From NCBI GenBank assembly GCA_002423245.1, contig DIVD01000052.1, positions 1 to 49,648 on the forward strand: 49,648 nt of DNA, given 5' to 3'. Position numbers and translations under genes: made by a program. This stretch comes from Rhodobacteraceae bacterium UBA6141. Its GTDB lineage: Bacteria > Pseudomonadota > Alphaproteobacteria > Rhodobacterales > Rhodobacteraceae. The notes beneath the pieces are model-generated. The model did not search any database, was not told the DNA's origin, and worked only from the letters and a program-made list of their open reading frames with translations. The first letter of the stretch is position 1; every line of letters starts with the position of its first letter. Of the stretch, positions 24,095 to 31,935 are shown one piece after another.

Positions 24095-24328
24095 TCAGGA
24101 GGCTTCGGTGATGAACCTGACCGCATCGCCGAAGGTCTGGATGGTCTCGGCGGCGTCATCGGGGATCTCGATCCCGAACTCTTCCTCGAAGGCCATCACC
24201 AGCTCGACCGTGTCGAGGCTGTCCGCGCCCAGATCGTCGATGAACGAGGCGTTCTCGGTCACCTTGTCCTCTTCGACGCCGAGATGCTCGACGACGATCT
24301 TCTTCACGCGGTCAGCGATGTCGCTCAT
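24095..24328 (-). CDS. acpP: Acyl carrier protein
   Basis: A 77-residue acidic carrier of acyl chains. The 4'-phosphopantetheine attachment site is Ser37 in LGADSLDTVE. Helix I contains VKKIVVEHLGVEEDKV and the C-terminal part FGIEIPDDAAETIQTFGDAV, all typical of bacterial AcpP. It lies between fabG and fabF, with its own candidate promoter about 125 nt upstream and a hairpin downstream, consistent with the high separate expression usually seen for acpP. Confidence 0.98.
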   Translation of the reverse strand: MSDIADRVKKIVVEHLGVEEDKVTENASFIDDLGADSLDTVELVMAFEEEFGIEIPDDAAETIQTFGDAVRFITEAS

Positions 24329-24453
24329 GTCCTGTCCTCACTATGCGGGCATTCCGCCCTGTCCGTCCGTTGCTCGCCTCCGAGCGGTTTCCACCCCGGG
24401 CCGGGGCGCGCCCCGAAGCGGCCATGCAGGCGCCCTCCGGTCCGTCTGCGCCG

Positions 24454-24481
24454 CCTATAGCACAGTGTGGTATGAAGGCAA
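24454..24481 (-). promoter_or_regulatory. Candidate acpP promoter
   Basis: TTGCCT, 16-nt spacer, TATAGG on the minus strand, in the 192-nt gap between fabG and acpP. It would give a leader of roughly 120 nt. Pattern match only. Confidence 0.5.
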
Positions 24482-24520
24482 CCGCTTTCGCAAGGGCCAA
24501 AAGCCGGCGGTTCCGGGCGG

Positions 24521-25258
24521 TCAGATCATCGCCATTCCGCCGTTCACATGCAAGGTGGCGCCGGTGACGTAACCGGCCTCGGCGCTGGACAGGTAGAGCA
24601 CGGCGGCGGCAATTTCGGCGGGCGCGCCCATGCGGCCGGCGGGGATCTGGGTGAGGATCCTGGCCTTCTGGTCGTCGGTCAGCTTGTCCGTCATCGCGGT
24701 GGCGATGAAGCCCGGCGCCACGCAGTTGACGGTGATGCCGCGGCTGGCCACCTCGGCGGCGAGGCTCTTGGACATGCCCACGAGCCCGGCCTTGGCGGCG
24801 GCATAGTTGCCCTGCCCCGGATTGCCCGTCGCGCCCACCACCGAGGTGATGTTGACGATGCGGCCCCAGCGCGCCTTCATCATCCCGCGCAGCACCCCCC
24901 GGCAGAGCCGGAAGCCCGAGGTCAGGTTCACCTCCAGCACCGATTGCCATTCGTCATCGGACATCCGCATGAAGAGGTTGTCGCGGGTGATGCCGGCATT
25001 GTTCACGAGGATGTCGACCGCGCCCATCGCCGCCGCCGCCTGCTTCGGCAGCGCCTCCACCGCCTGCGGGTCCGACAGGTCGCAGGCGAGCACATGGGCG
25101 CGCTCGCCAAGCTCTGCGGCAAGTTCCTCGAGCGGGGCGCTGCGGGTGCCCGACAGCGCCACCGCGGCGCCGGCGCCGTGCAGCGCGCGCGCGATCCCGG
25201 CGCCGATGCCGCCCGAAGCGCCGGTGACCAGCGCCGATTTCCCCGTCAGATCGAACAT
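24521..25258 (-). CDS. fabG: 3-oxoacyl-ACP reductase
   Basis: A 245-residue NADPH-dependent short-chain dehydrogenase that reduces 3-oxoacyl-ACP. The cofactor motif TGASGGIG (12-19) and NNAG (86-89) are present, and the catalytic tetrad is Asn111, Ser139, Tyr152 and Lys156. The C-terminus HVNGGMAMI is the FabG signature that separates it from other SDRs. The ATG at 25258 is chosen over one ten codons upstream because FabG proteins begin MFDLTGK and an AGGGAGGAA site precedes it. It lies 134 nt after fabD. Confidence 0.95.
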   Translation of the reverse strand: MFDLTGKSALVTGASGGIGAGIARALHGAGAAVALSGTRSAPLEELAAELGERAHVLACDLSDPQAVEALPKQAAAAMGAVDILVNNAGITRDNLFMRMSDDEWQSVLEVNLTSGFRLCRGVLRGMMKARWGRIVNITSVVGATGNPGQGNYAAAKAGLVGMSKSLAAEVASRGITVNCVAPGFIATAMTDKLTDDQKARILTQIPAGRMGAPAEIAAAVLYLSSAEAGYVTGATLHVNGGMAMI

Positions 25259-25392
25259 GCGTTCCTCCCTCTCTGCCCGACATGCCATAGCAGCGCAGGC
25301 GGCGGCGCGCCACCGGGTGCGGGCGGGTCACGGGGTGGAGGCTGGCCACGGGTGCGGGCTTGCCGCGCGGGCGTGCGCTGCGCCCCTCCCGC

Positions 25393-26334
25393 TCAGCCCT
25401 TCGCGGCCAGCACCTCCTCGGGGGTGCCGACGGCGCGGGTGGCGGCGCCGGGGGCGATGCGGCGGATCATCCCGCACAGCGCCTTGCCCGGCCCGATCTC
25501 CCAGAACTCGGTCACGCCCTGCGCGGCCATGAAGGCCACGCTCTCGCGCCAGCGGACCGAGCCGGTGACCTGCGCGACCAGCAGATCGCGGATCGTCGCG
25601 GGATCGCTCACCGCCTCGGCGCGCACGTTCGCCACCAGCGGCACGGCGGGGGCCTTCACCTCCACCGCGGCCAGCGCCTCGGCCATCGCCTCGGCGGCGG
25701 GCTGCATCAGCGCGCAGTGGAAGGGCGCCGAGACCGGCAGCAGCATCGCGCGCCTGGCGCCCTTCGCCCTGGCGATGTCCAGCGCGCGTTCCACCGCCGC
25801 CCTGTGCCCCGAGATCACCACCTGCGCGGGGTCGTTGTCATTGGCGGCCTGGCAGACCTCGCCCCCCGGGCCTGCCGCGAGCGCCTCGCGCGCCACGGCG
25901 TCGGCGGCGGCGAAGTCGAGCCCCAGCAGCGCCGCCATCGCCCCGAGCCCGACCGGCACCGCCTGCTGCATCGCGCGCCCGCGCAGTTGCAGAAGGCGCG
26001 CGGTATCGGAGAGGCTGAGGCTGCCCGCCGCGCAGAGCGCCGAATACTCGCCGAGGCTGTGGCCCGCGACATAGGCGGCGCTGGTGACCGCGATGCCCTC
26101 TGCCTCCAGCGCGCGCAGGGCGGCGAGGGAGGTCGCCATCAGCGCCGGCTGCGCATTCTCGGTCAGGGTCAGCGCCTCGATCTCGCCCTCCCAGATCAGC
26201 GCCGACAGGTTCCGGCCAAGCGCCGCATCCACCTCGGCGAACACCGCCCGGGCGGCGGGATAGGCCATCGCCAGCGCCCGGCCCATGCCGATGGTCTGGG
26301 CGCCCTGGCCGGGAAACACGAATGCGCGGGTCAT
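25393..26334 (-). CDS. fabD: Malonyl-CoA:ACP transacylase
   Basis: A 313-residue enzyme that loads malonyl groups on ACP. The oxyanion and nucleophile motifs are intact: FPGQGAQ (7-13), Ser93 in GHSLGEYSAL, the Arg region QLRGR (about 116-120) and His206 in APFHCAL. The C-terminal EIGPGKAL is typical. The start at 26334 follows an excellent GGAGGAGAG site; the much longer open frame upstream is spurious. It is the first gene of the fabD-fabG-acpP-fabF-mltG series and is divergent from the b561-YceI gene. Confidence 0.95.
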   Translation of the reverse strand: MTRAFVFPGQGAQTIGMGRALAMAYPAARAVFAEVDAALGRNLSALIWEGEIEALTLTENAQPALMATSLAALRALEAEGIAVTSAAYVAGHSLGEYSALCAAGSLSLSDTARLLQLRGRAMQQAVPVGLGAMAALLGLDFAAADAVAREALAAGPGGEVCQAANDNDPAQVVISGHRAAVERALDIARAKGARRAMLLPVSAPFHCALMQPAAEAMAEALAAVEVKAPAVPLVANVRAEAVSDPATIRDLLVAQVTGSVRWRESVAFMAAQGVTEFWEIGPGKALCGMIRRIAPGAATRAVGTPEEVLAAKG

Positions 26335-26565
26335 CAAGCTCTCCTCCGGGATCGGCCGCTGCGGCCCCTGGGCGGAGGACTTAGCAAGGCGCGGGGCCGC
26401 GCACAACAGCACAGGGCGCGGGGCCGCGCACAACAGCCGCGCCGCGCATCTTGCCGGCGCACAGGCGCTGTGCGGCGGCCGGGATGGGCGCGCGGCGCGC
26501 GGCGCGGTATCGTGCCACCCGAACAGCCTGCCCCCAGACCTGCCCCCAGACGTGCCGGAGCCTTC
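26335..26565. promoter_or_regulatory. Divergent fabD / b561-YceI promoter region with tandem repeat
   Basis: A 23-nt sequence is repeated perfectly with a 27-nt period (26388-26410 and 26415-26437). Each unit contains the small palindrome GCGCGG-GG-CCGCGC and, on the minus strand, TTGTGC. The fabD-proximal TTGTGC is followed after 17 nt by TAAGTC, a plausible fabD promoter, so the duplication may have copied the -35 and an operator. Inference. Confidence 0.45.
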
Positions 26566-27798
26566 ATGCCGCTTGCCAACACCGACCGCAGCTATGGGGC
26601 CCTCGCCCGCGCCCTGCACTGGCTGACCGCGCTGCTGATCCTCCTTGGCATCGGGCTCGGCCTTTACGCGGATCGCCTGCCCGAGGGGTCGGGCGCCGAC
26701 GTGGCGCGGCTGGCGCGGGTCTATTCGCTGCACAAGACCATCGGCATCGCGGCCTTCTTCACCGCGCTGGTCCGCATCCTCTGGGCGCTGACCCAGCCGA
26801 AGCCCGCGCCGCTGCACCCCGAGCGGCGGGCCGAGACGCTGGCGGCAGAGGTCACGCATTGGGCGCTTTATGGCGCGATGCTGGTGATGCCGCTGTCGGG
26901 CTGGATCCATCACGCATCGGTCGCGGGCTTCGCGCCGATCCTGTGGCCGTTCGGGCAGGGGTTGCCGCTGGTGCCGCGATCCGGGGCGGTGGCGGGCGCG
27001 GCGCAGGCGGTCCATGCCGCCTCGGCCCTGGTGCTCTATCTGGCCATCGGGCTGCATGTGCTGGGGGCACTGAAGCACGCGCTGATCGACCGCGACGCGA
27101 CCCTGGCGCGGATGACTCGCGGGGTGGCGGGCGGTATGGCGGGCGGGGTGCGGGGCGCGCGCCACGCATCACCGCTCGCGCCGCTGGCGGCGCTGCTGGT
27201 CTGGGCGGGCGTGATCGCGGCCGGCGTGGCGGGCGTGCCCGCGCCCGCCCCGATCGCCGCCCCAATGCCCGCGTCCATGCCCGCCCCGATGCCCGCCGCC
27301 GCGCCGGCGTCCGCTGCCCCCGGCTCTGGCTGGGCGGTGCAGGAGGGCATCCTTGGCATCGCGCTGTTGCAGATGGGCGCCGAGGTGCGCGGCAGCTTCA
27401 CCGGCTGGACGGCGGCGATCGCCTATGACGAGACCGCGCGCAGCGGCACGGTGGAGGTGACGATCCCCCTTCGCGGGCTGACGCTGGGATCGGTCACGCC
27501 GCAGGCGCTGGGGCCGGAGTTCCTCGATGCCGAAACCCACCCCGTCGCCGTCTTCTCTGCCGACATTGCCGAGGGGGCGGGCGGCCTTGCCGCCACCGGC
27601 ACGCTCGATCTGCGCGGGGTGCGCGTGCCGGTCTCGCTGCCCTTCACGCTCGAGATCGAGGGCGATACCGCAAGGATGACCGGCAGCACCACGCTGGACC
27701 GGCGCGATTTCGGCGTGGGCGCGCGCTACCCTGACGAGGCGACCGTGGGCTTTGCGGTGCAGGTCGATGTGGCGCTGACGGCGCTGCGGGCGGAGTGA
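26566..27798 (+). CDS. Cytochrome b561 - YceI fusion protein
   Basis: A 410-residue membrane protein. Residues about 10-185 are a bacterial cytochrome b561 domain with four hydrophobic helices and candidate haem-ligand histidines (ALHWLTAL, SLHKTIG, LSGWIHH, AIGLHVLG). A further hydrophobic helix (about 205-225) and a Pro/Ala/Met-rich linker (about 226-250) lead to a periplasmic YceI domain (about 260-410), which in the family is a lipocalin-like barrel binding isoprenoid chains such as quinones. The fusion suggests electron transfer linked to quinone or isoprenoid handling in the periplasm. The ATG follows CCGGAGCC. It is convergent with a stand-alone YceI gene. Confidence 0.85.
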   Translation: MPLANTDRSYGALARALHWLTALLILLGIGLGLYADRLPEGSGADVARLARVYSLHKTIGIAAFFTALVRILWALTQPKPAPLHPERRAETLAAEVTHWALYGAMLVMPLSGWIHHASVAGFAPILWPFGQGLPLVPRSGAVAGAAQAVHAASALVLYLAIGLHVLGALKHALIDRDATLARMTRGVAGGMAGGVRGARHASPLAPLAALLVWAGVIAAGVAGVPAPAPIAAPMPASMPAPMPAAAPASAAPGSGWAVQEGILGIALLQMGAEVRGSFTGWTAAIAYDETARSGTVEVTIPLRGLTLGSVTPQALGPEFLDAETHPVAVFSADIAEGAGGLAATGTLDLRGVRVPVSLPFTLEIEGDTARMTGSTTLDRRDFGVGARYPDEATVGFAVQVDVALTALRAE

Positions 27799-27828
27799 GC
27801 CCCGCCCGCACGTCCGCCGGCCCCCCGC

Positions 27829-28452
27829 CTATTCGGCCTTCATCGCCTCGATCGAGATGGTCACCGCCACCTCGTCCGAGATGAAGGGGGCGTAGAGGCC
27901 AAGGTTGTAATCCGACCGCAGCAGCGTGGTGGTGGCGTTGAAGCCGGCCCAGGGCTTGTTCTCCATCGGGTGGATGCCCGCCTGGTTCAGCAACGCATCC
28001 AGCACCACCGGCTTCGTCACCCCGTTCAGCGTCAGATCGCCGGTGATGAGCGCGGTCCTGTCGCCGGTGACCTCGATCCCGGTGGAGGTGAAGGTGACCA
28101 TCTCGTCATCCGTGGCGCCGAAGAAATCGGGCGACATGAAATGCTCGAACCGCGGCTGCCAGCCGGTGAGCATGGTGTTCACCGGGAAGGAGACGGTCAC
28201 CGAGGAGGCGGCGGGGTCTTGCTGGTCGAACCGGATCTCGCCCTCGAAGCCCGAGAACATGCCGGTGCCGGTCGAGAAGCCGAGATGGTTGTAGCTGAAC
28301 AGGATCTGGCTGTGGCCCGGATCGAGCGTGTAGAGTTCGGGCGCGGCAAGGGCCGGGGCCGACAGGGCGGCAAGTGCAAGGACGCTCGCGAGGACGGGGG
28401 CAAGGAAGGGGGCGGGGGCGGCGGCTGGGGCAAGGGTGGGGGCGGATTTCAT
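27829..28452 (-). CDS. YceI family periplasmic protein
   Basis: A 207-residue secreted protein. The first 36 residues form a long Ala/Pro-rich signal peptide ending ALAAPE. The mature part is a complete YceI barrel: YTLDPGHSQILFSYNHLGFS (about 41-60), FEGEIRFD, the middle MSPDFFGATDDEMVTF and the C-terminal ATTTLLRSDYNLGLYAP. The family binds polyisoprenoid lipids in a hydrophobic pocket. The start has an AGGAG site. Its 3' end faces the 3' end of the b561-YceI fusion 30 nt away, so the two YceI proteins probably act in the same pathway. Upstream open frame is spurious. Confidence 0.9.
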   Translation of the reverse strand: MKSAPTLAPAAAPAPFLAPVLASVLALAALSAPALAAPELYTLDPGHSQILFSYNHLGFSTGTGMFSGFEGEIRFDQQDPAASSVTVSFPVNTMLTGWQPRFEHFMSPDFFGATDDEMVTFTSTGIEVTGDRTALITGDLTLNGVTKPVVLDALLNQAGIHPMENKPWAGFNATTTLLRSDYNLGLYAPFISDEVAVTISIEAMKAE

Positions 28453-28558
28453 GGGCGCAATCTCCTGCGGCTGGAACAACTCGGGCGGCAGGGTGCGCGC
28501 GCCGGCGCCGCGGCACAATCCGGCAGGGGCCAACAGACATTGTGCGCAGCCGCACCAA

Positions 28559-28590
28559 GGCGCCGGAGTGCCGGGGCGCCGGAGTGCCGG
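28559..28590. repeat. 16-bp tandem repeat, two units
   Basis: Two identical units GGCGCCGGAGTGCCGG in the gap upstream of rpsF. No function is evident. Confidence 0.9.
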
Positions 28591-28673
28591 CGAAGCTCCG
28601 GTCCCGGCTGAAAGGCGGCCGCACCAAGGCGCCCGGCCTGCGGCGCGGCGCGCACGCCGAGGCCGGGGGGTGC

Positions 28674-28701
28674 TTGTGCCCGGGGCGGCTTCGTGTATAA
28701 G
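28674..28701 (+). promoter_or_regulatory. Candidate rpsF operon promoter
   Basis: TTGTGC, 16-nt spacer, TATAAG, about 100 nt upstream of the rpsF ATG. The -10 is strong for this GC content. It would give a leader of about 95 nt, long enough for autogenous control by S6:S18, which I did not resolve structurally. Confidence 0.55.
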
Positions 28702-28802
28702 GCCCCATCCTTCCGCCCATTGGCAACCAGCGCAGCCTCTCGTGGCGAGATGCGGAAGGCAAGTCTCGCCTATGAAGTGCGCCATACAAGACAGGAGCAT
28801 AC

Positions 28803-29255
28803 ATGCCGCTTTACGAGCATGTTCTCATCGCGCGTCAGGATCTGTCCAGCGCGCAGGCCGAAGGCCTCGTCGAACACTTCTCGACCGTTCTGGCCGACAA
28901 CGGCGGATCGGTTGTCGGCTCCGAATACTGGGGCGTGAAGACGATGGCCTACAAGATCAACAAGAACCGCAAGGGCCACTATGCCTTCCTGCGCACCGAC
29001 GCCCCGGCGGCGGCCGTGCAGGAGATGGAACGCCTGGCCCGCCTGCATGACGACGTGATGCGCGTGCTGACCATCAAGGTCGATGCCCATGACGAAGGCC
29101 CCTCGGTGCAGATGCAGCGCCGCGACGACCGGGGCGACCGTCCCGAGCGCGGCGACCGGGGGGACCGTCCGGACCGCGGCGATCGCGGCGACCGGGGGGA
29201 CCGGGCCGGCGACCGCGGCGACCGTGGCGGCGACCGCGGCGGCTTCCGTCGTTGA
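28803..29255 (+). CDS. rpsF: 30S ribosomal protein S6 with Arg-Gly-Asp-rich tail
   Basis: A 150-residue S6. The ferredoxin-like fold is complete in residues 1-100 (MPLYEHVLIARQDLS, the strand EYWGVKTMAYKINKN at 42-56, GHYAFLRTDAP). The C-terminus from about 107 is a low-complexity tail of repeated RGD/DRG units, extending the protein well past the usual core. Such charged tails on S6 are common in alphaproteobacteria. It leads an operon with rpsR (28-nt gap) and rplI, the usual bacterial order. S6 pairs with S18 on the 30S platform. Confidence 0.97.
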   Translation: MPLYEHVLIARQDLSSAQAEGLVEHFSTVLADNGGSVVGSEYWGVKTMAYKINKNRKGHYAFLRTDAPAAAVQEMERLARLHDDVMRVLTIKVDAHDEGPSVQMQRRDDRGDRPERGDRGDRPDRGDRGDRGDRAGDRGDRGGDRGGFRR

Positions 29256-29283
29256 TCAGGGCTTGAGGAAAGGACCATAAACC

Positions 29284-29511
29284 ATGGCCAGCAAACCGTT
29301 TTTCCGCCGTCGCAAGGTCTGCCCGTTCTCGGGCGACAACGCGCCGAAGATCGACTACAAGGACGTGCGCCTGCTGCAGCGCTATGTTTCCGAGCGTGGC
29401 AAGATCGTCCCCGCCCGCATCACCGCCGTTTCGGCCAAGAAGCAGCGTGAGTTGGCCCGCGCGATCAAGCGCGCCCGCTTCCTCGCCCTGCTGCCCTATG
29501 CCGTGAAGTAA
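29284..29511 (+). CDS. rpsR: 30S ribosomal protein S18
   Basis: A 75-residue basic protein of standard S18 length. Family motifs are FFRRRKVCPFSG at the N-terminus, IDYKDVRLLQRYVSERGKIVPARIT in the centre and RAIKRARFLALLPY at the C-terminus. It binds 16S rRNA together with S6. A GAGGAAAGG site precedes the ATG at a rather long spacing. It sits between rpsF and rplI. Confidence 0.98.
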   Translation: MASKPFFRRRKVCPFSGDNAPKIDYKDVRLLQRYVSERGKIVPARITAVSAKKQRELARAIKRARFLALLPYAVK

Positions 29512-29523
29512 GGAGAGAGGCAC

Positions 29524-30108
29524 ATGCAAGTCATCCTTCTGCAACGCGTGGCCAAGCTTGGCCAGATGGGCGAGGTCGTCAACGTCAAGGACGGCTACGC
29601 GCGCAACTTCCTGCTGCCGCAGGGCAAGGCGCTGCGGGCCAACGAGGCCAACATCAAGTCCTTCGAGACCCGCAAGGTCCAGCTCGAGACCCAGAACCTC
29701 GAGACCAGGAAGGAGGCCGAGGCGCTGGCCGAAAAGCTGGACGGCCAGACCTTCGTGGTGATTCGCTCGGCATCCGATGCCGGGGCTCTCTACGGGTCGG
29801 TCACGCCGCGCGATGCCGCCGATGCGGCGACCGCTGCCGGCTTCACCGTGGACCGCAAGCAGGTCGTGCTGACCCGTCCGATCAAGGATCTCGGCCTGCA
29901 TGAGGTGTCGGTGGTCCTGCACCCCGAAGTGACCGTGACGATCGTGCTGAACGTCGCCCGCTCGGTGGAAGAGGCCGAACTGCAAGCCTCGGGCAAGTCG
30001 ATCAAGGAACTCGAAGCCGAAGCCGAAGCGGCCGCGGATTTCGAGATCTCGGAACTGTTCGACGAAATGGGCGCCGAGAACGACTTCGACCCCCGCGACG
30101 CCCGCTGA
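29524..30108 (+). CDS. rplI: 50S ribosomal protein L9
   Basis: A 194-residue L9. The N-terminal RNA-binding domain (MQVILLQRVAKLGQMGEVVNVKDGYARNFLLP) is joined by a long helix to the C-terminal domain (GSVTPRDAADA, and LHPEVTVTIVLNVARS). The acidic tail beyond about 150 (EELFDEMGAENDFDPRDAR-like) makes it longer than E. coli L9 and is usual in this order. Strong AAGGAGAGAGG site 12 nt after rpsR. A rho-independent terminator follows. Confidence 0.97.
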   Translation: MQVILLQRVAKLGQMGEVVNVKDGYARNFLLPQGKALRANEANIKSFETRKVQLETQNLETRKEAEALAEKLDGQTFVVIRSASDAGALYGSVTPRDAADAATAAGFTVDRKQVVLTRPIKDLGLHEVSVVLHPEVTVTIVLNVARSVEEAELQASGKSIKELEAEAEAAADFEISELFDEMGAENDFDPRDAR

Positions 30109-30131
30109 GCCGCAAGCCAGGGGCAGGATCG

Positions 30132-30162
30132 GCCGCGTCCGGGGAACCGGGCGCGGCTTTTT
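30132..30162 (+). terminator. Rho-independent terminator after rplI
   Basis: GCCGCG, an inner TCCGG/CCGGG pair around GGAA, CGCGGC, then TTTTTCG. It is 24 nt downstream of the rplI stop. Confidence 0.85.
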
Positions 30163-30259
30163 CGTTCGCGGCTCCGCCACCCGGCGATCGCCGCACGGCT
30201 GCGCGCCCTCATTCCGGCGACGGCAAGGTTGCGGGCGACAGCAAAAGGCACGCCAACGC

Positions 30260-30285
30260 AAAAAAGGCCGCCCCACGGGGCGGCC
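30260..30285 (-). terminator. Rho-independent terminator after tig
   Basis: On the minus strand, GGCCGCCCC and GGGGCGGCC form a perfect hairpin followed by TTTTTT, starting 34 nt after the trigger factor stop. Together with the rplI terminator it separates two convergent units. Confidence 0.9.
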
Positions 30286-30319
30286 CTTCGCAGTCCGTGA
30301 CGCGCGCGCGCCGGGCGGG

Positions 30320-31654
30320 TCAGATCTCGTCCAGCGCCTCGATGGCCTTTTGCAGCTCGTCCTTGCCGATTTCCCTGTCGGTGACATTGGCGCCGGCCAC
30401 GATGAAATCGACGACCTTGTCCTCGAAGATCGGCGCGCGCAGCTGCTGCTGCACCTGGGGGTTCTTCTGCACGAATTCGAAGAAGGCCCGCTCCTGCCCC
30501 GGATATTGCCGCGCCTGCGCCAGAACCGCCTGCGTCATCTCGGCATCGGTCACCTCGATCTTCTGCTTGCGGCCGATCTCGGCCAGCAGCAGGCCAAGGC
30601 GCACGCGGCGTTCCGCCAGCGCCTTGTGCTCATCCGTCACCTCGACATGGCCGTGGTCGTGGTCGTGCACCTCGGGGTTTTCCTCGTGCCAGAGCTGGTG
30701 GGAGATCTGCCCTGCTTCGGCCTCGACCAGCGCCTCGGGCAGATCGAACTTCACCAGCCCGTCGAGCTGGTCCAGCAGCGAGCGCTTCAGCACCGCGCGG
30801 GCGGCGCCCTTGAACTCGGCTTCCAGACGCTCGGTGATCTGCGCCTTCAGCGCGTCGAGATCGTCGGCGCCGAACTTCCTGGCCAGATCGTCGTTGATCT
30901 CGGCGGGCTTCGGCGCCCTGACCTCCTTGATCGTGCATTCGAACACGGCGTCCTTGCCGGCCAGATGCGCCGCGCCATAGTCGGCGGGGAAGGTCACGGT
31001 CACGCTCTTTTCGTCGCCGGCCTTCACGCCGACAAGCTGCTCCTCGAAGCCCGGAATGAACGAACCCGAGCCGATGACCAGCGGGTAGTCCTCCGCCGCG
31101 CCGCCCTCGAAGGGCTCGTCATCGACCTTGCCGAGGAAGTCGATCACCACCTGATCGCCCTGCTGCGCGGCCTCGGACGTGTCGCGCGGCTCGAAGTCCT
31201 GCGAGGATTTCGCCAGGTTTTCCAGCGCCTCGGCGACCGAAGCCTCGTCGGCCTTGACCACCAGACGCTCCAGCGTCACGGCGGAGGCGTCGAGTTCCGG
31301 GATTTCGGGCAGCGCGTCATAGCTCATGGTGACGGTGACGTCGTCGCCCTCTTTCCAGGTCTCGCCGCCCTGCATCTCGACCTTGGGCTGCAGCGCGGGG
31401 CGGTCGCCGGTGGTCTCGAAATGCTGCTTCATGGCGCCGTCGATGGCGTCCTGCATCGCCTCGCCCATCAGACGCTGGCCATACTGCTTGCGCAGCAGCG
31501 CCATCGGCACCTTGCCCTTGCGAAAGCCCTTCATCTCGATCTCGGGCTGTGCCTCGACGAGCTTCTCGGTGACCTTCGTTTCCAGCTCGGCGGCGCTGAG
31601 CGTGATGGTGTAGCCGCGCTTGAGGCCGTCTTTCAGGGTCTCGGTGACCTGCAT
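30320..31654 (-). CDS. tig: Trigger factor (ribosome-associated chaperone)
   Basis: A 444-residue folding chaperone with three domains. The N-terminal ribosome-binding domain (1-110) contains MKGFRKGKVPMALLRKQYG, which includes the GFRxGKxP signature. The FKBP-type prolyl isomerase domain (about 155-245) holds DQVVIDFLGKVDDEPFEGG and FPADYGAAHLAGKDA. The C-terminal substrate-binding domain carries a His-rich insert HDHDHGH (about 338-344) that might bind metal. The ATG at 31654 follows AGGACGG at moderate spacing; the longer open frame runs through the tRNA and is spurious. A strong terminator follows. Confidence 0.97.
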   Translation of the reverse strand: MQVTETLKDGLKRGYTITLSAAELETKVTEKLVEAQPEIEMKGFRKGKVPMALLRKQYGQRLMGEAMQDAIDGAMKQHFETTGDRPALQPKVEMQGGETWKEGDDVTVTMSYDALPEIPELDASAVTLERLVVKADEASVAEALENLAKSSQDFEPRDTSEAAQQGDQVVIDFLGKVDDEPFEGGAAEDYPLVIGSGSFIPGFEEQLVGVKAGDEKSVTVTFPADYGAAHLAGKDAVFECTIKEVRAPKPAEINDDLARKFGADDLDALKAQITERLEAEFKGAARAVLKRSLLDQLDGLVKFDLPEALVEAEAGQISHQLWHEENPEVHDHDHGHVEVTDEHKALAERRVRLGLLLAEIGRKQKIEVTDAEMTQAVLAQARQYPGQERAFFEFVQKNPQVQQQLRAPIFEDKVVDFIVAGANVTDREIGKDELQKAIEALDEI

Positions 31655-31676
31655 TCCTATCCGTCCTTTTTCAACC

Positions 31677-31761
31677 TGGTGCGGGTAGAGGGACTTGAAC
31701 CCCCACGCCTTGCGGCGCCAGAACCTAAATCTGGTGCGTCTACCAGTTTCGCCACACCCGC
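31677..31761 (-). tRNA. tRNA-Leu (UAG)
   Basis: An 85-nt tRNA including the encoded CCA end. The acceptor stem is GCGGGTG/TACCCGC and the D arm holds GGCGAAACTGGTAGACGC. The anticodon stem-loop CCAGA-TTTAGGT-TCTGG gives anticodon TAG, read as leucine CUA/CUN. A class II variable arm (CGCCGCAAGGCG) and the T arm GGGGG-TTCAAGT-CCCTC follow. It lies 22 nt upstream of the trigger factor start on the same strand, so both could share a transcript. Confidence 0.97.
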
Positions 31762-31899
31762 AATGCCAAAGGAGCGGCCCCTGTCGCTGCTGCAAGGACG
31801 GACCGCCTCCCAAATCCGCGCCCTTCTAGCAACTCCGCAGGGCCGATGCGAGCGGAAAAAACCGAGCCGGAACCGCGGGCGCGGCGCATTGCCGGGGGG

Positions 31900-31929
31900 C
31901 GGATGCGGGGCGGGCGGATGCGGGGCGGG
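31900..31929. repeat. 15-bp tandem repeat next to the nnr stop
   Basis: Two identical 15-bp units (31900-31914, 31915-31929), 6 nt past the stop codon of the NAD(P)H-hydrate repair gene. One of several stop-adjacent duplications in the window. Confidence 0.85.
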
Positions 31930-31935
31930 CGCGCG

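Larger units (their letters stand above)
28453..28802. other. yceI / rpsF intergenic region
   Basis: About 350 nt without a gene. It contains a perfect 16-bp tandem repeat (28559-28574, 28575-28590), a second pair sharing CCGCACCAAGGCGCC (near 28550 and 28622), and the candidate rpsF promoter. No small ORF with a good ribosome site was found. Confidence 0.65.

Noticed and set aside
29120..29255. RGD motifs in S6 as cell-adhesion signals
   Set aside because: The protein is ribosomal and cytoplasmic; the motif arises from a simple charged repeat.
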